This document shows positions 21,952 through 32,634 of a DNA stretch of 64,000 nt, in pieces; position 1 is the stretch's first letter; each line of letters begins with the position of its first letter. The stretch covers positions 1 through 64,000 of the forward strand of contig JAGFNQ010006430.1 in the NCBI GenBank assembly GCA_024364735.1. The letters are read 5' to 3'. A program made the position numbers and the translations under genes. This DNA is from Boesenbergia rotunda. Lineage: Eukaryota; Streptophyta; Magnoliopsida; Zingiberales; Zingiberaceae. The notes below the pieces were generated by a model. That model had not been told where the DNA came from. It saw only the letters and a list, made by a program, of their open reading frames with translations, and made no database searches.

Positions 21952-22271
21952 GCCGACGTTCTGACTTTGTGTCAGCCATACAAACCACTTAAAATGTCAT
22001 CTCTCACAAAACCCTAGGTCCGCCTGGCCTCAATCGATCTCCGCTGACTCCATTTCCGGCTTGATCCGGCGATCCTGCGACCTCGGTTGGCTTCTCGTCC
22101 CTGGATTTGGGGGGTCGAGGAGAAAAGGTACCTATTTTGTATCTCATCATTTTGGTTTCTCTGCCTCCGTTTTTTAGATCTCTTATCTTAGGCGGATTTG
22201 GATGATAGGATGGTTGGTGCGTTAGGGTTTTTGAGGGAAAAAGATTTGACTTGACAAGTGCCGCTTCCGGT

Positions 22272-23128
22272 ATGGACGACGTGAAGCCGTCGATTGTGTC
22301 GCTTGCGGACGACGGTGGTGCCATGGAAGCTCGATTTGCTGATCTGCTGAAGGTTTACCGGAATTTTATTATCGGATAGATTGTTGTGATATTTTTTTTT
22401 CTGCTCTACTTGAATTTATTATTTTCCTGTTGATTTTGACGATTTGCTGATTTTTAATGCAGGGCAAGCTGACTCTTGATGAGAGTGTAATTAGGTAGGC
22501 AATAGTTTTATTCAAGGAAAGCAAACACATCCTTTTGGCAAATATGTCAGCAATAGGAAGTGGATCGGTAGTGACTGATTATTTAGGCTCACATTAGGTT
22601 CTCACTGTATGATATGCTTGGTTATCAAAAATTTATGTTTTTGCTCCTTTTGTTTTCTAGCCCGAGGAGATCGAGAGGTTTTGGTCTGCATTTGTACTGT
22701 ATAGTGTGACAAAGCTCAACAAGGGAAGCATTAAGCAATATAAGAATGAAAATTGCATCACTCTTTGTCAGATACTCAGAATATTTAAGCTGAAGTGAGC
22801 TTCTTGTCTTCTTCAATCGATTTCTATTTTTTGCATTTCTGCTTGTGGGGCTGATTTTTTTTTCTACTTTTAGTGTTGTGGATTTCTTTAAAGTGATGCC
22901 ACAATTTTGTCTCAAGGCAGGTCACATTTTATGTGGTTTGTATGGCTTAGATTGGGAGAAGAGGCTTGAGGTATAACAATCTATTTTGTACTTTAATTTT
23001 GGTGGCTGAACATCTGATCACTGTTCATTTTCCTGAATGTAGGCAGGTCTTGTGATTCTGATTTTTTTTTATCTTTACTAGGTAAAAGAGCTACAGGCAA
23101 ACATTGTCCACTTGTGTCTTCTTAGCAG
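22272..23128 (+). pseudogene. Captured retinoblastoma-related (RBR) gene, 5' exons
   Basis: Five exons with GT-AG borders: 22272-22352 (ATG; EARFADLLK), 22463-22567 (GKLTLDESVIR, stop, AIVLFKESKHILLANMSAIG), 22661-22794 (EEIERFWSAFVLY; ITLCQILRIFKL), 22874-22970 (VVDFFKVMPQFCLKAGHILC) and 23082-23128 (VKELQANIVHLCLLSR). These match the N-terminal cyclin-like domain region of plant RBR, the repressor of E2F-driven S-phase entry. A TAG inside exon 2 replaces an expected Gln codon, and the pocket domain is absent, so no functional RBR can be made. About 680 bp of intron-like AT-rich DNA follows. Confidence 0.9.
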
Positions 23129-23774
23129 GTATTCAGTCGATTGGCTGGTATATTTCCAACTTACAGATATTTGGTTATCAATTTAAATGTTCCAAGGTTA
23201 ATTTTTTACAGTAATATCGCATTGCAATTGATAGTAAACTTCTTAGTTGGTTATCATTGACATTCTGCAAAATGGATAACACTTCAATACTATTTCTTAA
23301 ATCCCAAAAAACAATAATAGGATTAAAAAGGAAAAATAAATCCTAAGCCTGCCCTTTAATATGTATTGCTGATGATGTGAATGTATAGATTTGTTTATTT
23401 TCTAACACTAGCTTTTGTTGTGCTCAACTAGTCAAATGTAACATGATATTGGAGGAAGATGTCTCGTTTTGGAAGTTGCTTAATATTCTCACTGTCCATT
23501 CACATTTGTGTTTGAGTAAACTGAGTTCAGATTTCAAATTTTATTAATGAAAGATCTAAAATGTGAGTTCAGATTTGTGAATGGATCAAGCGTAATATGA
23601 TTTCTAAAATGTGAGTTCAGATGTATCTAAAATGTGAGTCTTTCATTAACCTGATCCATTCACATTTGTGTTTGATTGTAAATACGTAATGGAAATGTGA
23701 GTTCAGATTTCTGTCAGTAAATTTATATTTTAATATAAATTTTATATAACAAATATTCATAACGTATGAAGGGC

Positions 23775-24003
23775 ATTACGCTTGTTTAATTCTACCAAGG
23801 GAAGGAAAGGGAGAAAAATGCTAAGTGGGAAGTAGTTAAGGTATGTATACTTTTGTTTAACATATATTGGAATGTGTATAATTTTCGTTAACTATTTGAC
23901 AATAATTACCATATATAGGCTCCTCAACAACCGGATGCGAAACAATGCGGTTTTTTTGTGATGAGATACATGAAACAAATTATTGAAGAAGTTGAGACTA
24001 TCA
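23775..24003 (+). pseudogene. Ulp1-type (C48) cysteine protease piece
   Basis: Two exons: one ending AKWEVVK near 23839, and 23920-24000 with APQQPDAKQCGFFVMRYMKQ. This is the C-terminal end of the Ulp1 catalytic domain, including the conserved Gln and the nucleophile Cys (QCGFF). The catalytic His and Asp part is not seen. Proteases of this family act on SUMO, but many plant copies are carried by transposons. Confidence 0.8.
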
Positions 24004-24049
24004 GTGTAAATTTTCTAGCTTTTGTAATCTTCTGTCAGTGTAATATATA

Positions 24050-24132
24050 GGAGGAAGATGTTGACCTGTTAGTTGAGCATGTAGATGCTACAAACTGCAA
24101 ACGAGCATGTCTCTACCTCACAAGTCCATCTA
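24050..24132 (+). pseudogene. Captured 26S proteasome RPN1 exon
   Basis: The exon reads EEDVDLLVEHVDATNCKRAC then LYLTSPSR before a GT donor, which closely fits the N-terminal region of the regulatory-particle base subunit RPN1 (non-ATPase subunit 2). Family position Tyr is Cys here (TNCKRAC). A possible trace of the next exon (QYVK, near 24276) is too short to be sure. Confidence 0.7.
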
Positions 24133-24776
24133 GGTATGCTTTATATTTTTTTGTAGTTGTAACATATGGAGGTATGTGAAGCAGTCTTTCTTGATAACAC
24201 CCAAGTATACTCACCCCAGTCATAATGTTTTATTCTAATTTTTTATTATTTTTCCTAATAATATTCTCTGTTGCCAGTATGTGAAGCTGAGCTACATGTG
24301 GAGGTATACACTATTTTATTCTGATTTAAATTTTGTATACAACCTGATTACCACTGCAACCACCTTCTGGTTCGTTCAAATCTTCCAGGTATGATGATGA
24401 CCTTGAGCAATTTCTAAAAGGATACTGACAAAGTGTAATAAGCTTTTGCCATTTCAGTCAAAAAAGAGAAACTATCACACTCGATTATCCCAATTTTTAT
24501 ACTGATATATCCTTTATTCTTCATTTTAATCTGATTGAATTGCATGTTGATCTGTGCAGGTTTTTCAGATTTGCGAAGCTACAGACAATCAAATGTTCTC
24601 TGGCCGGCTAATCAAGTTCTTTCCTTGTTTGATTGTGTCATTTAGTTCTAATACATCAAATGTTTGCTACTTTGCTTTAAGCTGTCATTTAGTTCTAATA
24701 GTACCATGTTTACATAACATAATCTATAATCTTATTTAAGTAAAAACTATTTAGTATGAATAGTTTCAACTAGCTG

Positions 24777-26100
24777 AGAACACTAAGATTAGCAAGTCAT
24801 TATTTGCACTTATAAATACTGTGCACGCTCTTAATGCTGGCGAAAACTTCATTCCCTATCGAGAAAGCAAGCTAACTCGCCTACTGCAAGATTTCTTGGG
24901 CAATTCAAGTATGGCTGTATTGTTTACCTGCTTGGTGAGGACCTTATTTATTTCCTCATTTATCCTTATCAATGTTGTCTATTTTAGTATTATCTTATTT
25001 GGTTGTTCATGTTCAGTATCTCGTTATCTGTTGTAGAATCCTGTTCCTTGTCAAGATACTGTCAGTACAATCAAATTAGCATCTAGGGCATGCCAAATCA
25101 ATCAACAACGTTATCACTTGGCGAAGGTTGTTAAGAGTGTTTCAAGACTAAACCAATCGGTTATGCCTTCTTCTGTTGGAAAATGCAAATTATCTGGATT
25201 GGCAAAGAAAATTGAATTCTCTAAATGTGCGCCCACCAGAAAGGAATATGCATCACCATTTATGTCAAAGAGAAGGTTGTCCTTGTAATATCAATATTTT
25301 ATTCTTTTGAATGATTGGATTGAGATTTCCATTATCATTGCTTTCGTGGCTTGAGCTCTATAGTCAGGACAATAGCTAATATAACATGTTAAACTTTTAT
25401 TGACAGGCAAGAAAAGCTAGGAAGTTCCCCAAAGATGACAAGTGCTTCCTCATTTGGTTCAATTGAGAAAGAAAATGAATTTACGTTTGGTGTAAAGGAA
25501 AGGTATCTTCTGTTAACACAATGCCTATCTTTATAAGAAGTAATTCTTTATTATTTACTTTTGTTCTCAGGGAATTGCTCAGTGGAGCCTGTTCGCTAAA
25601 TACAAATGAGATCATGAAGGTATTATGTTTAGCAAAAATAATATTTCATTTTAGGCTGTGATACATTTGTGATCAACTTGACCAATCACGTGTATGAATT
25701 TATTTATTTGAAAAATGGATAAAATGGCCGGAAGAACTCACCATGGTCCATTGTATAATTATAAATAACTCCAAGTGCAGCATAAATGTTAACGAATCTA
25801 TGAATTATAATTAACCTCGTTTTTAGCTAGATACTAAACTGAAAAATATCCATCTTAATATTTATGTTGTTGATGCAAATATGAGGGACAAAACTCTATT
25901 CTTCCATCACAGCAGGTCCATAGAATTCTAAGAATTCTCACTTGAGAGAGAAACTCTCCTTTGTTGAGAGAAATTTTAGGGTTCTTTGCAATTCTTAGCA
26001 GAATGATTTTTTTTTCTTCTTCAGGGAATTTTTGATTTTGTCGATCCAAGTCATGAAGAGCACACCAAGCCAAAAGGGGTCAGTTTTTTTACTCAATACT
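24777..26100 (+). pseudogene. Captured kinesin gene piece (KIN-10-like)
   Basis: Exon 24777-24934 gives the end of a kinesin motor: NTKISKSLFALINTVHALNA, then IPYRESKLTRLLQDFLGNSS. Exon 25037-25275 continues NPVPCQDTVSTIKLASRACQ and a basic linker. Exons near 25408-25502 (ASSFGSIEKENEFTFGVKER), 25571-25618 and about 26025-26079 (GIFDFVDPSHEEH) may be its tail. The switch and L12 region fits plant KIN-10 type kinesins better than conventional ones, but subfamily assignment is tentative. The nucleotide-binding P-loop part is missing, so no motor activity is expected. Confidence 0.8.
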
Positions 26101-26295
26101 AAAATTTTACTTCAGTTTTCAGTATGGGACAGTGACATATCATTTTAATGTTTCTGTTGATATCAAAAGGGGTCAATATTCTGCCATACAAATGAACAAA
26201 CTAAAATTGAGAGCACTACTCCTAGACTTATATTAGATGGGAAGCTGGCTGCTGATGCAACTGGTCAATACCAGGAACTAAATATTATATTTGAT

Positions 26296-26385
26296 AGAAT
26301 ATGCTTCCTATCTTTTCTATCCTTTTGTTTGCAATTGCAGAGAATATGCTTCCTATCTTTTCTATCCTTTTGTTTGCAATTGCAG
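26296..26385 (+). repeat. 45-bp tandem duplication ending in a splice acceptor
   Basis: AGAATATGCTTCCTATC... through TTTGCAATTGCAG occurs twice back to back. Both copies carry a pyrimidine tract and CAG, so there are two equivalent acceptor sites. Confidence 0.9.
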
Positions 26386-26635
26386 ATTGCGCCAAGGATG
26401 ACAATAAGAAATATTTAGTGAATGAAACACCAAAGGATATGCAGCAGCATCCCCACCCATAAGTGAAATGTTGAGAGAAATGGCATGCTCAATGAAGTTT
26501 CTAGTTTTGTTCCAGATAAATGCAATGATGAGGGGAGTGCTTGGAGACTTTTGATGAAGTTTTATAGAACTTGTGAATTGAGATATTTTTTGTATTTAAT
26601 ATGGAATACAAACACTTTTGTAAATAATGCACTGT

Positions 26636-27030
26636 ATTATAAGTGAATTTTGTAAACTATTATCAGTGTAAATTGTGAATATTATCAATTGTGAATAAAA
26701 ATGCTTGTAAATTGTGAATATTATCAATTGTGAATAAAAATGTTTATAAATTGTGAATATTATAAATTGTGAAAAACACTGCCTATTAAAAAGACAACGT
26801 TTTTTAAGTAACAATACACAACACGATTTTTGCGTTGTCTTTGTGGCAAACCACAACGCTTTTTAAAAACCAATAGACAACGCGAAAAAAGCGTTGTCTT
26901 TGCTCCAAACCACAACGCGGAAAAAGCGTTGTCGTAGATATACTTTCTACAACGGCTTCATCAACATCGCTTTTTAAGCATTAACGACAACGCGGAAAAA
27001 GCGTTGTTGTTTAACTTTTTTCTTGTAGTG
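26636..27030 (+). repeat. 3' terminal region of CACTA 2
   Basis: Same AT-rich GTGAATATTAT repeats and AAAAAGCGTTGTC/ACAACGC subterminal motifs as CACTA 1 (15508-15952), ending TTCTTGTAGTG. Confidence 0.9.
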
Positions 27031-27033
27031 TAT

Positions 27034-28519
27034 AGGCATGATCATATATTTAAAATTTTGCAGAAACATAAACTAATTTACATATTACCTCGCGTAACTC
27101 GAAGGAAGGGACGAGATCCAACCTTAAGCGTCCCTTGGAAGCTCCGCCTCTATTCGCGTACATGCCGAGTATCTTCGGGATGACTTCACAAAGCCATGAG
27201 TTTCGTGTTCTCGAGAACTACTAGATTCTCCGAGAATGCGACAAGAAAAAGCAAGAGAGAAGTCGGAAGACTAACCACAAAAGGATGGCCGAAATCAAAA
27301 TTCCGGTGAAGCAAAAGAAAAGGCTTGCGGCAAAAAGATCCTTGCGGCAAACTCTAATTTCGGCAGCACCTTCTTCCGGCCAAGAGATGGTCGGAGCTTC
27401 CTTCTCCGGCAGCAGGTGGTGGTCGGCAGGGAAAGGGCAGGGGCGGCCGGCTGGTGCTCCTTCTTGGGGTTGGTTGGCGCACGGCAAGAAGGGGAGAAGA
27501 GAAGGAGAGAAAGAGAGGGATAGAGCCTATGCCTTCATCTCTTCGATTATCACCCAAGCCTTGCCTTGGGTCCTTTATATAGTGGTCTCTCAACCATCAA
27601 GCCTCTCAAATATGGAATAACTTATTCTATCATGCCAAGTTTGATTTTATATCATGGTTAAAATCATATTTTAATTCAGGATAAAAATCAATCAAGTCTC
27701 TTCTCTCTTATGGAATAAATTTCCTTATCATGGTAAATCAATCTATGATTGATTTTATAAAATAAACCAATCCATGGTTTATTTTAATTTCCATGAAAAA
27801 TAAACCAAACCTTGGTTTATTATATAAAAATTTATATCATCCATAATTTTATAAAACAAACCACACTTGGTTTATTTTATAAATTGAACCAAAAACATGG
27901 TTCTCTCCCTTTGTTGTGGCCGGCCAAGCAAAGAGGATGGAGGCCCTCTTTGGCCGGCCCATCCAAGCCAAGCCCCAATGAATTAAACTTATTTAATTCA
28001 TCTATTAAGTCTTCAAAAGACTTAGCCATTTTATGCTTCCGATGCGTCTCTGAAAAATTCAGATTCGACTTATCGTTGGCTCAACCAAACCTAATCTCTC
28101 TTGATTGGAAATCCTATTTTCAACTCGTTTTAAATCCCTCGGATTACTCGTAGTGCGTGTGACTAAATAGGCTTTCGATTTATGTTGGCTGTCTATAATT
28201 AATCAATTAATTATAGAACGATCATGAGTGGCACCTAGTAGTACATCATGATCCCCAATTAATCGAAAGATCAACGGTTGACCTTAGAAACAATTCTGAA
28301 ACCCTTCAGTAGCTATAATGAATCGTGCCTCATTCCCTTCACCATCTTATACCCACTTGGTTCAGGACATGGTCTATGTGTGTTAGTCCCCACTAGGCTG
28401 ACTACGTCACACCTAGCCCAAGTAACGTTTTCTCGTCCTACGGATTCTAATTACTCTCATGTATTTAAGAGATTCATACTCTGAACATGTCATGCTCTGG
28501 CTAGAGGCTTCGAGTAACA
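27034..28519 (-). other. Right part of LTR X; no gene
   Basis: AT-rich with several short inverted repeats of the TTGGTTTATTT/AAATAAACCA kind (27770-27880). ORFs at 27221-27620 have no recognisable domain and fit LTR R/U5 sequence. Confidence 0.55.
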
Positions 28520-28521
28520 AT

Positions 28522-29440
28522 TGTTGAGGCAATCGTCCCTTAAATGATTGGAAGATCATGGTTTTGATGTGTGGGCGAATATGTTCAAAGTTAGAGTGTT
28601 ATGTTGTATTTGATATGTGTGATTGAGTTTGCAGGACTTGGAGAATCACACATGGTGGACATATCCGAGGGACGAGAGCCGAGGGAGGAGAGCTTCAAGG
28701 GCAAGCCGGGATGTGGACTTCAAGGGCACATGTGAAGGGTGGCATGGAGGCAAGCCAAGGGAAGGCTTGCGTGCGCATCCAAGGGACGATAGCCAGAGGA
28801 AGAGGACTTCAAGGGGCGAGCCAAGGGAGCAGACCTAAAGGCACACGCGAAGGAGAAGGTCCGGAGTGGCAGGAGCTGAGCTGTGAGGCAGGGCAGTCGA
28901 CTGGCCAGAGGCAGTCGACTGCCAAAACTCACAGAAAGTTTGCAGCGTCGGACCAGTCGACTGGCCGCTGGGCTGTCGACTGGTTTACCCCCGAAACTAG
29001 CCGTTGGCTAGCAATTAATGCTAGGCTAGTCGACTGCCCCAGGGGTAGTCGACTGGTGCGGGCTGGATAGATTGCGAATCTGTCATGTTCACTTATAAAA
29101 GGAGCATGTTTTGTACGTGTACGGTACGGTTCCGTACAGTAACGAAGTGCTGCCAAATTGTAGAGTGTTTCTTGCTTCCTCTATTGTATTTCTGCATCTG
29201 TAAAGAGGAAGATCTTGCTGTAAAGGTTTCTCCACCTCAAGGAGACTTTTTGATAGTGAAAAGTGGTGCTCGTGGCGTAGATCCTTGAACTAGTCACCCA
29301 TTTGGGTGGATACCAAGTAACTGATAAGTGTTAGCATTGCTTCTATTTCTTTTGCATATTATTTCCGCTGCGCTAACAACATTGTAGAGATATGAAAAAG
29401 TGCATTCACCCCCCCTATGCACGCCTAAATCGATCCATCA
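28522..29440 (+). repeat. 5' LTR of element B
   Basis: It starts TGTTGAGGCAATCG and ends GATCCATCA. CAGTCGACTG pairs lie at about 28893-29058 with TATAAAAG at 29094-29101. Confidence 0.92.
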
Positions 29441-29442
29441 GT

Positions 29443-29454
29443 TGGTATTAGAGC
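29443..29454 (+). other. Primer binding site of element B (one base changed)
   Basis: TGGTATTAGAGC: one C-to-T change compared with the initiator methionine tRNA complement in element A. Confidence 0.88.
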
Positions 29455-29499
29455 GAAGTGCGTTTTGGAAGATCTAACAATCAACCAGAACAAATTGTA

Positions 29500-31158
29500 A
29501 TGGTGTTTCAAGAGGGATACTCCACCGCACGACCTCCGTTCTTCGACGGGAACGACTTCACCTACTGGAAAGGTAGAATGCAATACTACCTTATGAATGA
29601 CATAGAAAATTGGATAAGTGTTGTAGATGGCTTCGAGGCGCCCATCGATGAAAGAGGAGACCCAACACCGATGAGATCATGGTCGAAGGAGGTGATGAAA
29701 AGGGCGCAGTCTAATGCTAAGGCCACCATCACATTGCAATGCGGGCTCTCGAAGGAGCAACTGAACAAGGTGGGGTCATTCAAGAGTGCCAAGGAACTAT
29801 GGGACAAGTTGGTTGAACTGAACGAGGGGTCCAACGACTCCAGAAGAGCCAAGAAGGACCTTCTAGTGGCTCAACTGCAATCCCTGTCCATGAAGAGCAA
29901 TGAAACCGTCAGCCAGCTACATGGAAGGGTGAAAGAAGTGATAAATGAGCTCCATGTGATTGGAGAGAAGATAGAAAATCGGGACATCGTCAGGTATGTT
30001 TTACAAGCATTCCCAAGAACCACCTTGTGGGCATCCATGGTTGATGCTTACAAGGTATCAAGGGACTTATCTTTAGTAAAATTAGACAATTTGTTTTGTG
30101 AATTTGAACTGCACGAGAAAGCTAACATTACGGCCAAAGAGAAAGGTATTGCTTTTGTTGTAGAAAAGGAGAAGAAGAGGAGGAAGGAGAAGAAGAAGGT
30201 GGTCTACTCATCTTCATCAGATTCAGAGGAGTCAAGCACCTCTATGGATAGTGACCAAGAGGCCTTCATGGTAAGAAAATTTCGTAGAACATTTAAAAGA
30301 TTATCTAACAAGTCCTATGCTAGGAAAGGGGCCAAAGGTAAGGGTAAGGCCAAGGACATAATTTGCTACAATTGCCACCAAGAGAGACATATGAAGAATG
30401 AGTGCCCTCAACTGAAGAAAAGGGATGACAAGAAGGAAGAGAAGAAGAAGAGTGACAAGAAGAGATCAAAGGGAAAGGAGAAGGGTGCCACCAACCTCAA
30501 GGCAACTTGGGATGATCCTTCATCCTCAGAGGAAGAAGAAGAGCAAGTCTCCCACTTTGCACTTATGGCACAAGATCATTCGGACTCATCGGATGATGAA
30601 TGAAGCTCAAGTAGCGAGGATGAGAGCTCCTCTACTTCATCATCAGAGTCAGAAGCTTCGGTAAGTGAGGTATACTACTTACCCTCCTCTACTTTAGTGA
30701 AAATAATTTCTAGCACGAACATGGACTTAGCTAAGACTAGAAGTAAAGTTAAGGATCTAAAAGAACAAATTGTCATGCTTAGAGTAGAAGCTACTAGACT
30801 TAAGGATTTGCATGCTAGTTCTACTTTTTCACATGTTTCACGCCTTGAAAATGAAAATAAGAAATTAAGGAAACAAGTAGATGACCTCACAAAGGCCCTT
30901 AGAAAATTCCAGGTGGGATCTAGTAACTTAGATATGATCATCAACAGTCAAAGGGCTGTGTACAACAAAGCCGGGTTGGGTTATAGGCCTAAGACCAAGG
31001 AGGTAGCCTTTGTTTCACTTACCGGTAAGATTGGTGCATCTAGGAGACTAGGAGCTAGGGGAACCATAAAGAAGGCATGGGTACCTAAGAGATTTATAAA
31101 TGATGCTTATGGATCAAAGATATGGGTACCAAAAGAGTATGTTTTCCATGTTGTTTAG
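29500..31158 (+). pseudogene. Copia gag of element B
   Basis: The start at 29500 (MVFQEGYSTARPPFF) matches the start chosen for element A; the ATG at 29458 is upstream and not shared. The gag core is kept. The zinc knuckle is CYNCHQERHMKNEC (Gly to Arg inside the knuckle). A TGA at 30601-30603 replaces an Arg codon (CGA in A), ending the protein after 367 residues. Beyond it the frame is open to the TAG at 31156-31158, at the same place as the gag-end TAG of element A, and it keeps the Trp codon that A has lost. Confidence 0.92.
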
Positions 31159-31956
31159 GTAAAGGTGAAGGAGGCCCCAACAATGTGGATAATAGATAAT
31201 GGATGCTCAAGACACATGACCGGAGATGTGAGCAAGTTCACCACTATTAGCTACCTAAGAGAAGCGACGGTCTCCTTTCGGAATAGTGGAAAGTTGAGGA
31301 TTATTGGTAGGGGCACAATTGAGGTATCTCCCACTATTTCAATACATAAAGTACTTTTAATCAAAGACATGAAATTCAATTTATTAAGTGTAAGCCAATT
31401 ATGTGATGCCAGTTTTCAAGTAGAATTTCATGCTAGAAAATGCATCATTAGACATAATGAATCAAATGCTATCATATTAGAAGGGTTTAGAGAGGCAAAT
31501 CTATATTTTCTTGATCTATCTTATGCTACTAACAATGTTGTTAAGTGTCTCATGTCTAAAGAAGAAGAAAGGTGGTTGTGACACCGGAGACTTGGACACG
31601 TCAACATGAGGAGCATTGCAAGTGTGGCCAAGGAAGAATTGGTGAAGGGGCTCCCAATGCTCAAGTACGAGAAGAACAAGTTGTGTGATGCATGCCAAGA
31701 AGGTAAGCAATCAAAAGCATAACACAAAGGTAAAACTCTAATCACCACTTCCTTACCTTTAGAACTTTTGCATATAGACTTGTTTGATTGCCATAGTACC
31801 CCCTCACTTGTAGGAAGTAAGTATTGCCTAGTAATAGTAGATGATTTTTCTAGGTTTACATGGGTCTATTTCTTGAAACATAAGGATGATACCCTAGAGA
31901 TCTTCATAGGATTTAGTAAAAGGATAGAAAATGAAAAGAACATCAAAAATAAACCG
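31159..31956 (+). pseudogene. Copia protease and integrase start of element B
   Basis: The protease (WIIDNGCSRHMTGD; catalytic DSG is changed to DNG) is followed by the integrase zinc region and the first catalytic part (HIDLFDCHSTPSLVGSKYCL, VDDFSRFTWVYFL). A TGA at 31579-31581 replaces a Trp codon and a TAA at 31721-31723 replaces a Ser codon (CAA-like context KASH in A). It runs into the run of Ns at 31957. Confidence 0.9.
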
Positions 31957-32262
31957 NNNNNNNNNNNNNNNNNNNNNNNNNNNNNNNNNNNNNNNNNNNN
32001 NNNNNNNNNNNNNNNNNNNNNNNNNNNNNNNNNNNNNNNNNNNNNNNNNNNNNNNNNNNNNNNNNNNNNNNNNNNNNNNNNNNNNNNNNNNNNNNNNNNN
32101 NNNNNNNNNNNNNNNNNNNNNNNNNNNNNNNNNNNNNNNNNNNNNNNNNNNNNNNNNNNNNNNNNNNNNNNNNNNNNNNNNNNNNNNNNNNNNNNNNNNN
32201 NNNNNNNNNNNNNNNNNNNNNNNNNNNNNNNNNNNNNNNNNNNNNNNNNNNNNNNNNNNNNN
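31957..32262. other. Assembly gap (306 Ns)
   Basis: Unknown bases. Any ORF drawn across them is meaningless. Confidence 1.
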
Positions 32263-32634
32263 CATTGCGACACTTCTGCGCTCTTCTGCTTCCGCGACAC
32301 GCTCCAGAAATCTTCCAACTCGAGCTGACGACGTCCCGCTGCTCCGAAACTTCGATCTACACCGGACGTCGGTAACGAAGAGCTGTATTTAAAGTTTACT
32401 AAACTGTTCTTGTTATTATCTTTCTTGTAAACTTTTACGAACTTATAGAATTGCCCGCAGAAAACGGTCAACGACCGTGGGCCTTGGAGTAGGAGTCGAC
32501 CCAGGCTCCGAACCAAGTAAAACGACCGTGTTAGCGTTGTTTTGCTCTGTTTTATTCCGCTGCGCACCCGCTCTTTTTAAATCCGAACGAATTGCGACAT
32601 TCACCCCCCCTCTCTCGCATTTCTCGATCCAACA
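32263..32634 (+). repeat. Right end of another copia LTR (D) inside element B
   Basis: The sequence ends TTCACCCCCCCTCTCTCGC ... GATCCAACA, the typical end of these Sirevirus-like LTRs, and stops exactly where element B coding resumes (GAAACTTATGCCCC, compare GAGACCTATGCCC in A). Its left end is hidden by the gap, so solo LTR or full element cannot be told apart. GAAAC at 32635-32639 would be its right target copy. Confidence 0.7.

Larger units (their letters stand above)
21411..27030 (+). mobile_element. Pack-type CACTA transposon 2 carrying RBR, Ulp1, RPN1 and kinesin pieces
   Basis: It starts CACTACAAGAA and ends TTCTTGTAGTG, with target duplication TAT at 21408-21410 and 27031-27033. Its terminal regions and leader match CACTA 1. 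The 5.6 kb carries no recognisable transposase. The interior has, in order on the plus strand, exons of a retinoblastoma-related gene, an Ulp1-type cysteine protease piece, a 26S proteasome RPN1 exon and kinesin motor exons. Confidence 0.95.
21293..28519 (-). repeat. LTR X (minus strand), interrupted by CACTA 2
   Basis: The plus strand starts TGTTGACATGG and ends CGAGTAACA; with CACTA 2 and one TSD removed it is about 1.6 kb with TG...CA ends. A minus-strand TATATAAAGG (plus strand near 27567-27576) supports minus orientation. No primer site or polypurine tract flanks it and no 5-bp duplication was found, so solo LTR or a cut element are both possible. Confidence 0.6.

Noticed and set aside
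27221..27620. Possible gene in LTR X
   Set aside because: Frames are GC-rich and low in complexity, no domain, and the region is LTR sequence.
31768..32567. ORFs running through the N stretch
   Set aside because: They cross an assembly gap and are artefacts.
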